From positions 1 to 28,079 of the forward strand of contig CAJMLF010000025.1 of NCBI GenBank assembly GCA_905214235.1: a stretch of 28,079 nucleotides of DNA, written 5' to 3'. The DNA is from an uncultured bacterium. Lineage in GTDB: Bacteria > Bacillota > Bacilli > Lactobacillales > Lactobacillaceae. The translations under genes and the position numbers were made by a program. Positions 1 through 6,226 of the stretch are shown here, piece after piece. Positions within the stretch are counted from its first letter, which is position 1; each line of letters starts with the position of its first letter. The notes beneath the pieces are model-generated. The model saw nothing but the letters and a program-made list of their open reading frames with translations, was not told the origin of the DNA and did not search any database.

Positions 1-58
1 CCGGTATGGGTTTATTTTTTTACTTTGTGTTGCATTTCAATTGTAAATTCGCCACGAA

Positions 59-97
59 TTAAAAAAGGGAACCGGTACAAAGTGTACTAGTTCCCTT
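59..97 (-). terminator. Intrinsic terminator of the HPrK/PEPCK-like gene
   Basis: Inverted repeat AAGGGAAC / GTTCCCTT with an inner GTAC/GTAC pairing. Read on the minus strand it is followed by six T residues. It sits just past the stop codon of the minus-strand gene. The 58 bases before it show no gene or motif that I can support. Confidence 0.75.
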
Positions 98-121
98 ATT
101 TTATAGTTAATTAATTATCTG

Positions 122-1816
122 TTAGTTATTCATCAAAACGTCCAGTAATTCCCGTGCAGACTCGTGCAGCGCTTCCTTGGACTTGTCGTTACCAAGGTGG
201 GTGTAGACTTCACCGACATAAACGTTGTTAGCAAAGAGCTTGTTAAAGACCTTGTCAATAATTGGCTTGGTCCGTTCTTCTTCTTGAACGGGGCCAAATG
301 GGTTGGCAAAGAAGGTCGTGCTCATGCCGACTTCATCAGTCGTTCCGAGGGCTTTCCGCTTACCAGCAACGAAGACCTTCTTGGCTTCCTCCTCGTTTTC
401 AAAGCGGTGGATGCCAACCTTGTCGTCATAGTTGTTAGCGTAAACCCACATATCAATTGGGTGGTGCTTAATGACGTTTTCGTAAGTGTCCGCGGGGATG
501 ATGACCCGGGCGTTGGACAGTTCAGGATTGAGGTAGACACCCCGGTCCATGTTGTTGAAGGCAACTGCGCTGGAAAGGTCATCGAGGCGGACAAAGGCCC
601 CGGTTTCGGTCCCCTGGGCGTAAATCTTCCCGTCATCACCGATAGTGAAACTGCCCATGTCATCGAAGATTGTTTCCATGTCGACAATCTTGTCATCGGC
701 AATTTCTTGCATTGCTTCGATTGATTCAGACTTCCCGGCACCGGAGTCACCAAAGAAGACAACGTTCTTTTCCTTACCGTTGGTGAACCGTACCCGCAGC
801 ATCGAGCCGTGAATTGGCAGGCGGCCGTTGTAAATCTGGTGAAGGTTGTGCAATGTCAGGCACATCTTCTTCATGTAACCGAAGTAGGTGGTCTTGTCAG
901 TGTATGGCACTTCCCCAACCCAGATGTGGTTCTTGGTATCGTGGTAGTAATGCGAAACCATTCCCTCGGTTTCCTTCAAGCCGAAGAGTAGGATCAGGTC
1001 TGGCTTTTGCCCCCGGACCTCATCTGGCCGGGCCAACTGGAAGAGGTTAGAGAGGGCAATCCCGTTGACCAGGTAGTCAACGTTGAAGTAGATGTAGGCC
1101 AGGCTTTCCCCAATCTTAGCTGGGTAACAGTACCATTGACCCTTTTGACCGTGGAACCGCTTGATAGGGTTCTCTTCAACAGCTGAGAAGACCCCTTCAC
1201 GCTTGTTACTCTTGGTGTGCATCATCATTGGTGGCCGGAGCATCACAGTATCGATAAAGTCGATGTCGCGCAGCTGGTCGTAACCTTCTGGGATTGGCCA
1301 ATCATGTGTCTGAACAAGAATGGACGCGTTTGAAGCGGCGTTAACTTGCCGGTAGGTTTGGTTAGCAAAGCCCTGGAGCTTTTCTTCAACCACCCGGTAG
1401 GATTCACGAACCAGGTCGTTGAAATGCCCGTCAATCATCTTAAATTCATTGCCGGCAATTTTACTGTTGTTATAGTTGATCACCGTAACCCGGAGCAGTG
1501 AACGGTAGAAGGAGTATAACTCTTCAACGCTGGCCAGGATATCCTTTGGATCATACTTGTCAAAGGCACTGTCATCGTCAATCAGGATCTTCTTTAACGT
1601 TTGAACGTATTGTTCAGGCGTAGCATTATCAAATGCGTCATCGTCATATTCCGGATTCTTGGAATCAAGGTACAACTTAACAACTTCCAATAATTCATCA
1701 CTATTAACAAGTGAGTAAGTGTCCTTATAGTACGCATGACTCAGGTTCAGCAAAGCAACCCCGCGCTCCGTGTTGACATAGAGTGAAGGCGTCTTAATTT
1801 TTTCTTGTTTAGGCAT
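122..1816 (-). CDS. HPr kinase/PEP carboxykinase-fold P-loop protein
   Basis: 564 residues. A Walker A motif GDSGAGKS lies at about residues 356-363, preceded by HGSMLRVRF. This matches the HPr kinase signature (HG...GDSGVGKSE) closely, and PEP carboxykinase shares that fold. Acidic stretches follow (DMETIFDDMGSF), which could hold metal ligands. The roughly 350 residues before the P-loop are unlike classical HPrK, and the protein is nearly twice the length of HPrK. Homologues in lactobacilli are often labelled PEP carboxykinase-like; I infer a nucleotide-dependent phosphotransfer or carboxykinase role but cannot name the substrate. The ATG at 1816 has AAGGA about 9 bases upstream; an in-frame TTG 9 bases earlier is too close to that site. 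Monocistronic, with its own terminator. Confidence 0.7.
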   Translation of the reverse strand: MPKQEKIKTPSLYVNTERGVALLNLSHAYYKDTYSLVNSDELLEVVKLYLDSKNPEYDDDAFDNATPEQYVQTLKKILIDDDSAFDKYDPKDILASVEELYSFYRSLLRVTVINYNNSKIAGNEFKMIDGHFNDLVRESYRVVEEKLQGFANQTYRQVNAASNASILVQTHDWPIPEGYDQLRDIDFIDTVMLRPPMMMHTKSNKREGVFSAVEENPIKRFHGQKGQWYCYPAKIGESLAYIYFNVDYLVNGIALSNLFQLARPDEVRGQKPDLILLFGLKETEGMVSHYYHDTKNHIWVGEVPYTDKTTYFGYMKKMCLTLHNLHQIYNGRLPIHGSMLRVRFTNGKEKNVVFFGDSGAGKSESIEAMQEIADDKIVDMETIFDDMGSFTIGDDGKIYAQGTETGAFVRLDDLSSAVAFNNMDRGVYLNPELSNARVIIPADTYENVIKHHPIDMWVYANNYDDKVGIHRFENEEEAKKVFVAGKRKALGTTDEVGMSTTFFANPFGPVQEEERTKPIIDKVFNKLFANNVYVGEVYTHLGNDKSKEALHESARELLDVLMNN

Positions 1817-1848
1817 TAATCTCAATCCTTTCCTATAGCCTTGCTACT

Positions 1849-1854
1849 ATTATA
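1849..1854 (-). promoter_or_regulatory. -10 element for the HPrK/PEPCK-like gene
   Basis: A perfect TATAAT on the minus strand, 33 bases before the start codon. No good -35 box at 16-18 bases is visible, so the promoter call rests on the -10 only. Confidence 0.35.
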
Positions 1855-1883
1855 GTGTATCTTTGAGCAAACGGTTAGTAAAA

Positions 1884-1911
1884 TTTAATTTCGACCTAAT
1901 TATGTTAGAAT
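1884..1911 (+). promoter_or_regulatory. Probable promoter of the thioesterase gene
   Basis: TTTAAT, 16 bases, TAGAAT, ending about 30 bases before the thioesterase start, in the divergent spacer. Modest match. Confidence 0.35.
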
Positions 1912-1941
1912 AATAAAAAAGTGTAAGGGGTTCCATTTATT

Positions 1942-2451
1942 ATGCAAGCAAAATGTAATGACACACTCTCTATTTCTGTTCACCGGGTCCTCAATGATGA
2001 CCTTAACGAACACGGCACCGTTTATGGGGGCCGGATTCTGGAATTAATTGACGGTGAAGCCTCGATTGCCGCAATGCGGGTCGTCCGGACGGTTGTCGTT
2101 ACCGCAAGTATGGACCACGTGCAATTCCTCCAGCCCTTCAAGCTCCAGGATTCAATGTGTATGGAGGCCTACGTCACCGGGGTTGGTCACCGCTCCATCG
2201 AGGTTTTTGTTAAGGTCATTGGTGAACACCTGATGACTGGTGCACGCTTCTTGGGCTTTACCTGCTTCATTACCTACGTCATTGCGGACCCTAAAAAGGC
2301 GGTTCCGGTGACAGGGATGGTTCCGGAAAGCGATGAACAACGGACACTATTAGCCGGCTACGAGGGGCGCCGTCAGGAAAGACGCGTCAGTCGGCAGGCT
2401 GAGCAACAAATTACCGACGCTGTCTCGCTTGACTTTCCCTGGCGAAGATAA
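1942..2451 (+). CDS. Acyl-CoA thioesterase, hotdog fold (YkhA/BACH-like)
   Basis: 169 residues, expected to hydrolyse acyl-CoA esters to free acid and CoA in the cytosol. The hotdog motif HGTVYGGRILELIDGEAS (about residues 24-41) matches the family pattern in which GG is followed by the helix bearing the catalytic Asp (D37 here). The segment TASMDHVQFLQPFK is the usual substrate-channel strand. The C-terminal 35 residues are charged and poorly conserved in appearance. AAGGGG lies about 12 bases before the ATG. Single-gene unit between a divergent promoter region and a long terminator. Substrate chain length cannot be told from sequence. Confidence 0.88.
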   Translation: MQAKCNDTLSISVHRVLNDDLNEHGTVYGGRILELIDGEASIAAMRVVRTVVVTASMDHVQFLQPFKLQDSMCMEAYVTGVGHRSIEVFVKVIGEHLMTGARFLGFTCFITYVIADPKKAVPVTGMVPESDEQRTLLAGYEGRRQERRVSRQAEQQITDAVSLDFPWRR

Positions 2452-2500
2452 AAAGATCGACACTACGTTTGAATTCAAACGCTAGTGTCGATCTTTTTTT
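2452..2500. terminator. Long bidirectional terminator
   Basis: Outer arms GATCGACACTA / TAGTGTCGATC and a perfect inner palindrome CGTTTGAATTCAAACG, flanked by A-tract and T-tract. It ends the thioesterase gene and, on the other strand, the aldo/keto reductase operon. Confidence 0.92.
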
Positions 2501-2501
2501 A

Positions 2502-3350
2502 TTAGAGAACAGCGAGTGGCTGCTTACTGGTTGGCTTGGGAAAGGTGGCGGCTAACTGCTTCAGTTCGTCACTACTAAATTCAAGTGAACCGGCCTGGAC
2601 ATTTGCCTGGGCATGTTGCACCGAACTGCTCTTGGGAATTGCTAGGACGTCCGGTTCCCGAAGCGTCCACGCCAGCATTACCTGGTAAATCGTTGCCTGG
2701 TGGTTAGCGGCAATCTCTTGCAGGACCTTATTGTCTGCCAGTTTGCCGGAAAGGGAGTCACCCTGGGCAAGGGGCGAGTAAGCAATTAGGGGAAGGCGGT
2801 GGGCCCGCATCAGGGGGAGGAGGTCAAATTCAATTCCCCGTTCATCAAGGTTATACAGGTCTTGGTTAGCAACGCAGTGGTCACCTTTTGGGAGGGCCCA
2901 CAGCTCCTGGAGGTCACTAACATCAAAGTTGGAGACCCCCCAGGACCTGATTTTACCCTTCTTAACCATTTCTTCCATCGTGGTGACCGTTTCTGATAAG
3001 GGCACCGTTCCCCGCCAGTGGAGGAGGTAGAGGTCAAAGTAATCAGTTCCCACGTTTTGCAGGCTCCGGTCGAGACTCCGCTCTAAGAGGCGGGCACTGG
3101 CGTTTTGAGGCAGGACCTTATCGATCAGGAAAAGTTTTTCCCGGGCAAAGGGGGCGATGGCCTCCTTGATGAGCCGCTCCGAACGGCCATTGCCATACAT
3201 TTCAGCGGTATCCACCACCCGGGCTCCGGCATTGATGCCAGCTTGAATGGCGGCAATTTCGTTCTGTCGTTGTGCGGGATGGTCACCGATGTTCCAGGTT
3301 CCGATTCCCACGGCGGGGAGGGGGACCCCGTTAATTGTTACCTTTTTCAT
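2502..3350 (-). CDS. Aldo/keto reductase
   Basis: 282 residues, NAD(P)H-dependent carbonyl reductase of the AKR (alpha/beta)8 barrel family. The catalytic tetrad is intact: D47, Y52 (VDTAEMYGNG), K78 (LIDKV) and H111 (LLHW). WGVSNF (the GxSNF signature) and the IPKSSS cofactor loop are present. A strong AGGAGG lies 8 bases before the ATG and begins at the stop codon of the upstream L,D-transpeptidase, so the two genes are almost surely cotranscribed and perhaps translationally coupled. Such enzymes reduce methylglyoxal, diketones or xenobiotic aldehydes; the substrate is not determinable here. Confidence 0.9.
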   Translation of the reverse strand: MKKVTINGVPLPAVGIGTWNIGDHPAQRQNEIAAIQAGINAGARVVDTAEMYGNGRSERLIKEAIAPFAREKLFLIDKVLPQNASARLLERSLDRSLQNVGTDYFDLYLLHWRGTVPLSETVTTMEEMVKKGKIRSWGVSNFDVSDLQELWALPKGDHCVANQDLYNLDERGIEFDLLPLMRAHRLPLIAYSPLAQGDSLSGKLADNKVLQEIAANHQATIYQVMLAWTLREPDVLAIPKSSSVQHAQANVQAGSLEFSSDELKQLAATFPKPTSKQPLAVL

Positions 3351-3364
3351 TCGGAAGCCTCCTC

Positions 3365-3928
3365 TTAGTTATCCTGGACAACAACCTTGGTTCCTTCTGG
3401 CATGTTCATCATCCACTTGGAGTCTGGGATAGACAGGCGGACACAGCCGTGAGAGGCGGTCGTTTTACCCAGTTTGGCTGCTTCAGACTTGATGTAGTGG
3501 CCGTCCTTATCCGTTGGGACACTGTGGAAGAGGTAGGAGCCGTTATCATGCCAGGAAACGTAGTTATTTGCCCCGCACTTAACCGATGGGTTGTAGAAGC
3601 TATTACCCCGTTCGGACTGGATTGCGAAGGTTCCGGTTGGCGTTGTACTTACCCGTTTACCGTCCTTGTTTTCGTACTTTCCGGCACTGCAGTACATTGT
3701 GTACACCGCCTTATTGCCGGACATGATGTAAACCCGGTTCTTGTTGATGCTGACCTTGATCCAAGGGTCCTTGAGCTTGCTGATGTCCGGGTAAGGAATT
3801 GTCTCCGATGACTTCCGGTAGTCGATGGGTGTCCGCATGTTGGAGTGGGCGCTGGCAGTGACGCTCCCGGTGATCAATGCAAATACACCGACGAGGGTGA
3901 CTAAAAAGATTTTCTTCATTAAATTCAT
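3365..3928 (-). CDS. Secreted L,D-transpeptidase (YkuD domain)
   Basis: 187 residues. An N-terminal signal peptide (positively charged MNLMKK, a hydrophobic run, then SVTASAHS) suggests export with cleavage near residue 27. The YkuD domain fills the rest: FHS at about 134-136 and the catalytic motif SHGCVRL with C162 as nucleophile. The family cross-links peptidoglycan (3-3 links) or attaches or trims wall peptides. No peptidoglycan-binding domain is attached, unlike the larger L,D-transpeptidase in this window. AAGG lies 9 bases before the ATG at 3928; an internal ATG 9 bases on is less well placed. First gene of an operon with the aldo/keto reductase. Confidence 0.9.
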   Translation of the reverse strand: MNLMKKIFLVTLVGVFALITGSVTASAHSNMRTPIDYRKSSETIPYPDISKLKDPWIKVSINKNRVYIMSGNKAVYTMYCSAGKYENKDGKRVSTTPTGTFAIQSERGNSFYNPSVKCGANNYVSWHDNGSYLFHSVPTDKDGHYIKSEAAKLGKTTASHGCVRLSIPDSKWMMNMPEGTKVVVQDN

Positions 3929-3961
3929 TGTGTGATGCCTTCTTCAATAATTAATAGCTAC

Positions 3962-3970
3962 ATTTTAGCA
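3962..3970 (-). promoter_or_regulatory. Extended -10 promoter of the transpeptidase operon
   Basis: TGCTAAAAT on the minus strand (extended -10), 34 bases before the start codon. The -35 region is weak (CATTTA at 17 bases). Confidence 0.45.
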
Positions 3971-4107
3971 CAATAATGCATGATTAAATGTTCATATGTT
4001 TAGGGATAGTGGAAAACTTTTTGCCGTTAAAGCATCCAATGATTGAGGGCCCTAATCCATTTAGCGCGTAAGCTTCAGCAGTTTGGTTAAGATTGGTCAA
4101 GAAAAAA

Positions 4108-4134
4108 TTAGCACTCGAAACGATTAAGTGCTAA
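4108..4134. promoter_or_regulatory. CIRCE operator (HrcA) upstream of hsp20
   Basis: TTAGCACTC, 9 bases, AAGTGCTAA: 17 of 18 positions of the CIRCE consensus TTAGCACTC-N9-GAGTGCTAA. HrcA repressor binds this element at class I heat-shock genes. The repeat extends outward to perfect 20-base arms (4096-4115 and 4127-4146), much longer than the standard element. Confidence 0.92.
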
Positions 4135-4140
4135 TTTTTT

Positions 4141-4157
4141 CTTGACTATTGTTGACC
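4141..4157 (-). promoter_or_regulatory. CtsR operator overlapping the hsp20 -35 box
   Basis: On the minus strand GGTCAAC-AAT-AGTCAAG, fitting the tandem heptamer RGTCAAA-NAN-RGTCAAA except at the last base of each heptamer. It covers the TTGACT -35 hexamer, as expected for a repressor site. Confidence 0.75.
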
Positions 4158-4169
4158 AATGATTAATAT
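4142..4169 (+). promoter_or_regulatory. hsp20 promoter
   Basis: TTGACT, 16 bases, TAATAT, ending about 40 bases before the start codon. The -35 lies inside both the CtsR box and the outer arm of the extended CIRCE palindrome. Confidence 0.6.
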
Positions 4170-4209
4170 AGAAAATGTAAACAAGGTATGAGAAAGGATG
4201 ATTCGATAT

Positions 4210-4641
4210 ATGGCTAACGAAATTCAACGTCGTAACAACTTATTTGATAATCTGATGAATATGCGTGACTGGATGAATGATGACTTCTTCTCAGACTTAA
4301 CACCAGTAGCTGATCACATGAAGACCGATGTTGCCGAGAACGACAAGGGTTACACGGTTAAGATTGATATGCCGGGCTTTGATAAGAAGGACATTCATAT
4401 CAACTACGCTAACAACATTTTGTCCGTAACTGGTCACCGGGACACCTTTGCTGATGACAGCGACAAGGATGGTAATGTTCTCCACACCGAACGGCGGTAT
4501 GGTCAAATGAGTCGGCAATACCGTTTGCCGGACGTTGACCGGGACGCAGTCAAGGCCCAATACACGAATGGAGTTTTGACCTTGAACCTGCCAAAGCTGC
4601 AAGCCAGTGACGAGAATGATACCCGGATTGACATTGACTAA
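4210..4641 (+). CDS. Small heat-shock protein Hsp20 (alpha-crystallin family)
   Basis: 143 residues from MANEIQRRN. ATP-independent holdase that binds unfolding proteins in the cytosol. The alpha-crystallin domain is recognisable: KTDVAENDKGYTVKIDMPGF near the N-terminal side, then the GVLTLNLPK signature (A-x-x-x-N-G-V-L pattern). An in-frame ATG at 4198 abuts AAAGG with no spacer, so the ATG at 4210 with about 12 bases is preferred and gives the usual MANE-type N-terminus. Control by both HrcA and CtsR is visible upstream. Monocistronic. Confidence 0.95.
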   Translation: MANEIQRRNNLFDNLMNMRDWMNDDFFSDLTPVADHMKTDVAENDKGYTVKIDMPGFDKKDIHINYANNILSVTGHRDTFADDSDKDGNVLHTERRYGQMSRQYRLPDVDRDAVKAQYTNGVLTLNLPKLQASDENDTRIDID

Positions 4642-4655
4642 TAAAAATCACCTTT

Positions 4656-4701
4656 AAAAAACAAATAGCACCACGTGCCGAATTGGTACGTGGTGCTATT
4701 T
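4656..4701. terminator. Terminator between hsp20 and the HdeD-like gene
   Basis: Arms AAATAGCACCACGT / ACGTGGTGCTATTT around an 11-base loop. On the minus strand it runs into TTTGTTTTTT, so it is best as terminator of the HdeD-like gene; the plus-strand T-run is short. Confidence 0.8.
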
Positions 4702-4713
4702 GCATAAACGACA

Positions 4714-5238
4714 TTAGAATGCCTGAATAATCTGCATGATGCCGAAGACTAACAATAAAGTTGAAACCAGCCAAACAATCGTCAGTGCAGAAAGAATTGG
4801 ACTAAATAGGAGAATTACCCCCAGGACAACGCTGACGCCCCCTAGGATAACCAGCAGGGTGGCGTACCCGCGATGGAAAGTCTTGAAGAAGCCGGCAGCC
4901 TTGATTTGCATGATGGCATCGATGATGAACCAGATGGCAAACAGGATTGCCAGGTAGAGAATTCCCCAGTTAGGATAGACGAGGACGATAACCCCCAGAA
5001 TAATATCTAAAATAGCTGCAAAAACAATCCAACCGGAGTGTTCGTTCAGAGTGGCATTGATAAACTTGCGGAACCACAGTTCGTAGATTCCCCGAAAAAT
5101 AAAGGCGATCCCGACCAGAATGGACAGGAAGTGAAGGGTCTTGTCAGGGTGCATGAAGGATGCAAAGCCGGCAATCACAAACAGGATTCCTAGGACCAGA
5201 CTGAACCAGTCGAACCGCTTTTGATGTTCATTAAACAT
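4714..5238 (-). CDS. HdeD-like (DUF308) membrane protein
   Basis: 174 residues with about six membrane segments arranged as three similar hairpins. Repeated patterns such as SLVLGILFVIAGF, AAILDIILGVIVLVYP and LLVILGGVSVVLGVILLFSP show the threefold G-rich repeat typical of DUF308/HdeD. HdeD was named for acid resistance in Escherichia coli; the molecular role is unknown. AAGGGGG precedes the ATG by about 11 bases. It has its own promoter and terminator. Confidence 0.85.
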   Translation of the reverse strand: MFNEHQKRFDWFSLVLGILFVIAGFASFMHPDKTLHFLSILVGIAFIFRGIYELWFRKFINATLNEHSGWIVFAAILDIILGVIVLVYPNWGILYLAILFAIWFIIDAIMQIKAAGFFKTFHRGYATLLVILGGVSVVLGVILLFSPILSALTIVWLVSTLLLVFGIMQIIQAF

Positions 5239-5274
5239 AAACCATTTCCCCCTTTCTAATTTAGTAACGAGACC

Positions 5275-5303
5275 ATCATAGTTCTTTTTTATTAATTTAG
5301 CAA
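5275..5303 (-). promoter_or_regulatory. Promoter of the HdeD-like gene
   Basis: On the minus strand TTGCTA, 17 bases, TATGAT, about 37 bases before the start codon and just after the terminator of the upstream small gene. Confidence 0.65.
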
Positions 5304-5310
5304 TAGACTA

Positions 5311-5352
5311 AAATACGCCACGATGCGGGATTAACCGGGTCATGGCGTATTT
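5311..5352 (-). terminator. Terminator of the VanZ/56-residue operon
   Basis: Arms AAATACGCCA / TGGCGTATTT around a GC-rich loop, followed on the minus strand by TTTTAGTCT, right after the small gene. Confidence 0.7.
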
Positions 5353-5360
5353 GGTGTATT

Positions 5361-5531
5361 TTAATTAAGGTGTTCGCGGATACCATGGGGAAAGTCCTTG
5401 TCAATTTCCCGTAGAATCGGCAGTAAGTAGTTGACATAGCGGTGGTAGGCCTCGATTGGTTCAACGTCCTTGCTGTTGGCTTGCATTAGGGCAATTGCAA
5501 TATCGTGTGCACGTTGTTCGTTTGAAATCAT
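5361..5531 (-). CDS. Conserved-looking small protein, 56 residues
   Basis: I do not recognise a family. Soluble, mainly helical and slightly acidic (ISNEQRAHDIAIALMQAN, then a Tyr-rich AYHRYVNYLLPILREIDKDF). The ATG at 5531 has GAGGTGA 7 bases upstream; a longer reading that begins further up has no ribosome site and runs into the VanZ stop. It begins 23 bases after the VanZ-like stop codon and ends before a terminator, so it is the second gene of that operon. Spacing, site and terminator argue that it is translated. Confidence 0.65.
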   Translation of the reverse strand: MISNEQRAHDIAIALMQANSKDVEPIEAYHRYVNYLLPILREIDKDFPHGIREHLN

Positions 5532-5554
5532 TAATGTCACCTCACAGTAATAGT

Positions 5555-6091
5555 TTACCAAACTTTGTCCTTACTGAGACTAAAATATTGGATCAAGCGG
5601 CGGGCCCGGGTCCGAGACAGGAGGACCATGACCAGAAAACCGATTAGACCCCCAGCTGTGTTGGTAATCAAGTCATCGACATCCGCTAGTCGACCCAGGT
5701 TGACTACCAGGTCGAGGATGAACTGGTTCAACTCGATGAAAAGGCTAAACAGCAGGCAAAACAGGGTAGCCCGTGCTAACCTCAGTCGGTGGTTAATAAA
5801 GAAAAGGTAGACGCCCCAGGGAATCGTCATGATAACGTTGAGGAAAAACTCATGGCTGAGTCCTTGGAGGGGGATGGCGTTATAGGGAACCCCCCAGAGG
5901 TAAAAAAGCCGCTTATGTGCAGAGGCAACGCTAAGAATCGAAGGGGTCAGACACAGGGCCATGACCGCCGTGACGTAAACCAAGAGGCTCAGTAGGGTAA
6001 TCCGCTGCCCCCATTCCGGGAAGCGAGGCCAAAAGTGCTTAATGATGACGCAACATATTAAAAAGTAGGTTAGAAAAGCGAGGTATTGAAT
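5555..6091 (-). CDS. VanZ-like membrane protein, probable AUU start
   Basis: 178 residues if started at ATT 6091. The VanZ-family pattern is clear: several membrane segments, the motif LFIELNQFILDL, and LADVDDLITNTAGGLIGF. VanZ homologues affect envelope-targeting drug tolerance; their biochemistry is unclear. The first conventional start (TTG at 5983) has no ribosome site and would delete a first hydrophobic segment (YLAFLTYFLICCVII). The frame is open further up, and AAGGAG sits exactly 9 bases before an ATT codon at 6091. No ATG, GTG or TTG occurs in that frame between the two. I therefore place the start at ATT; a decayed start codon is the alternative. Confidence 0.7.
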   Translation of the reverse strand: MQYLAFLTYFLICCVIIKHFWPRFPEWGQRITLLSLLVYVTAVMALCLTPSILSVASAHKRLFYLWGVPYNAIPLQGLSHEFFLNVIMTIPWGVYLFFINHRLRLARATLFCLLFSLFIELNQFILDLVVNLGRLADVDDLITNTAGGLIGFLVMVLLSRTRARRLIQYFSLSKDKVW

Positions 6092-6110
6092 ATTAATTTT
6101 CTCCTTGCGG

Positions 6111-6138
6111 GTTCAATTTGCCAAAATAGGTATACAAT
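6111..6138 (+). promoter_or_regulatory. Possible promoter of the amino-acid permease
   Basis: GTTCAA, 16 bases, TACAAT. The -35 is weak, but this is the only reasonable plus-strand promoter before the leader hairpin. Confidence 0.4.
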
Positions 6139-6153
6139 AAAGGCTCGAGACTA

Positions 6154-6202
6154 ATTGTCAGCCGCCACTACTAGCTTAACTGCTAGGGGAAGGGTTGACA
6201 AT
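6154..6202 (+). promoter_or_regulatory. Leader hairpin before the permease gene
   Basis: Outer arms ATTGTCA / TGACAAT enclose an inner CTAGC / GCTAG helix, with CC/GG pairs possible between them. The structure ends 8 bases before the AAGGAG ribosome site. No T-run follows, so it is not a terminator; it may be a leader control element or an mRNA stabiliser. Confidence 0.4.
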
Positions 6203-6226
6203 GGAAGTTTAAGGAGAATTGAAAAA

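Noticed and set aside
164..724. 186-codon plus-strand frame opposite the HPrK/PEPCK-like gene
   Set aside because: Shadow of the real gene, no ribosome site and no recognisable motif.
3335..3811. 158-codon plus-strand frame over the small L,D-transpeptidase
   Set aside because: Antisense to a gene with an intact signal peptide and catalytic motif.
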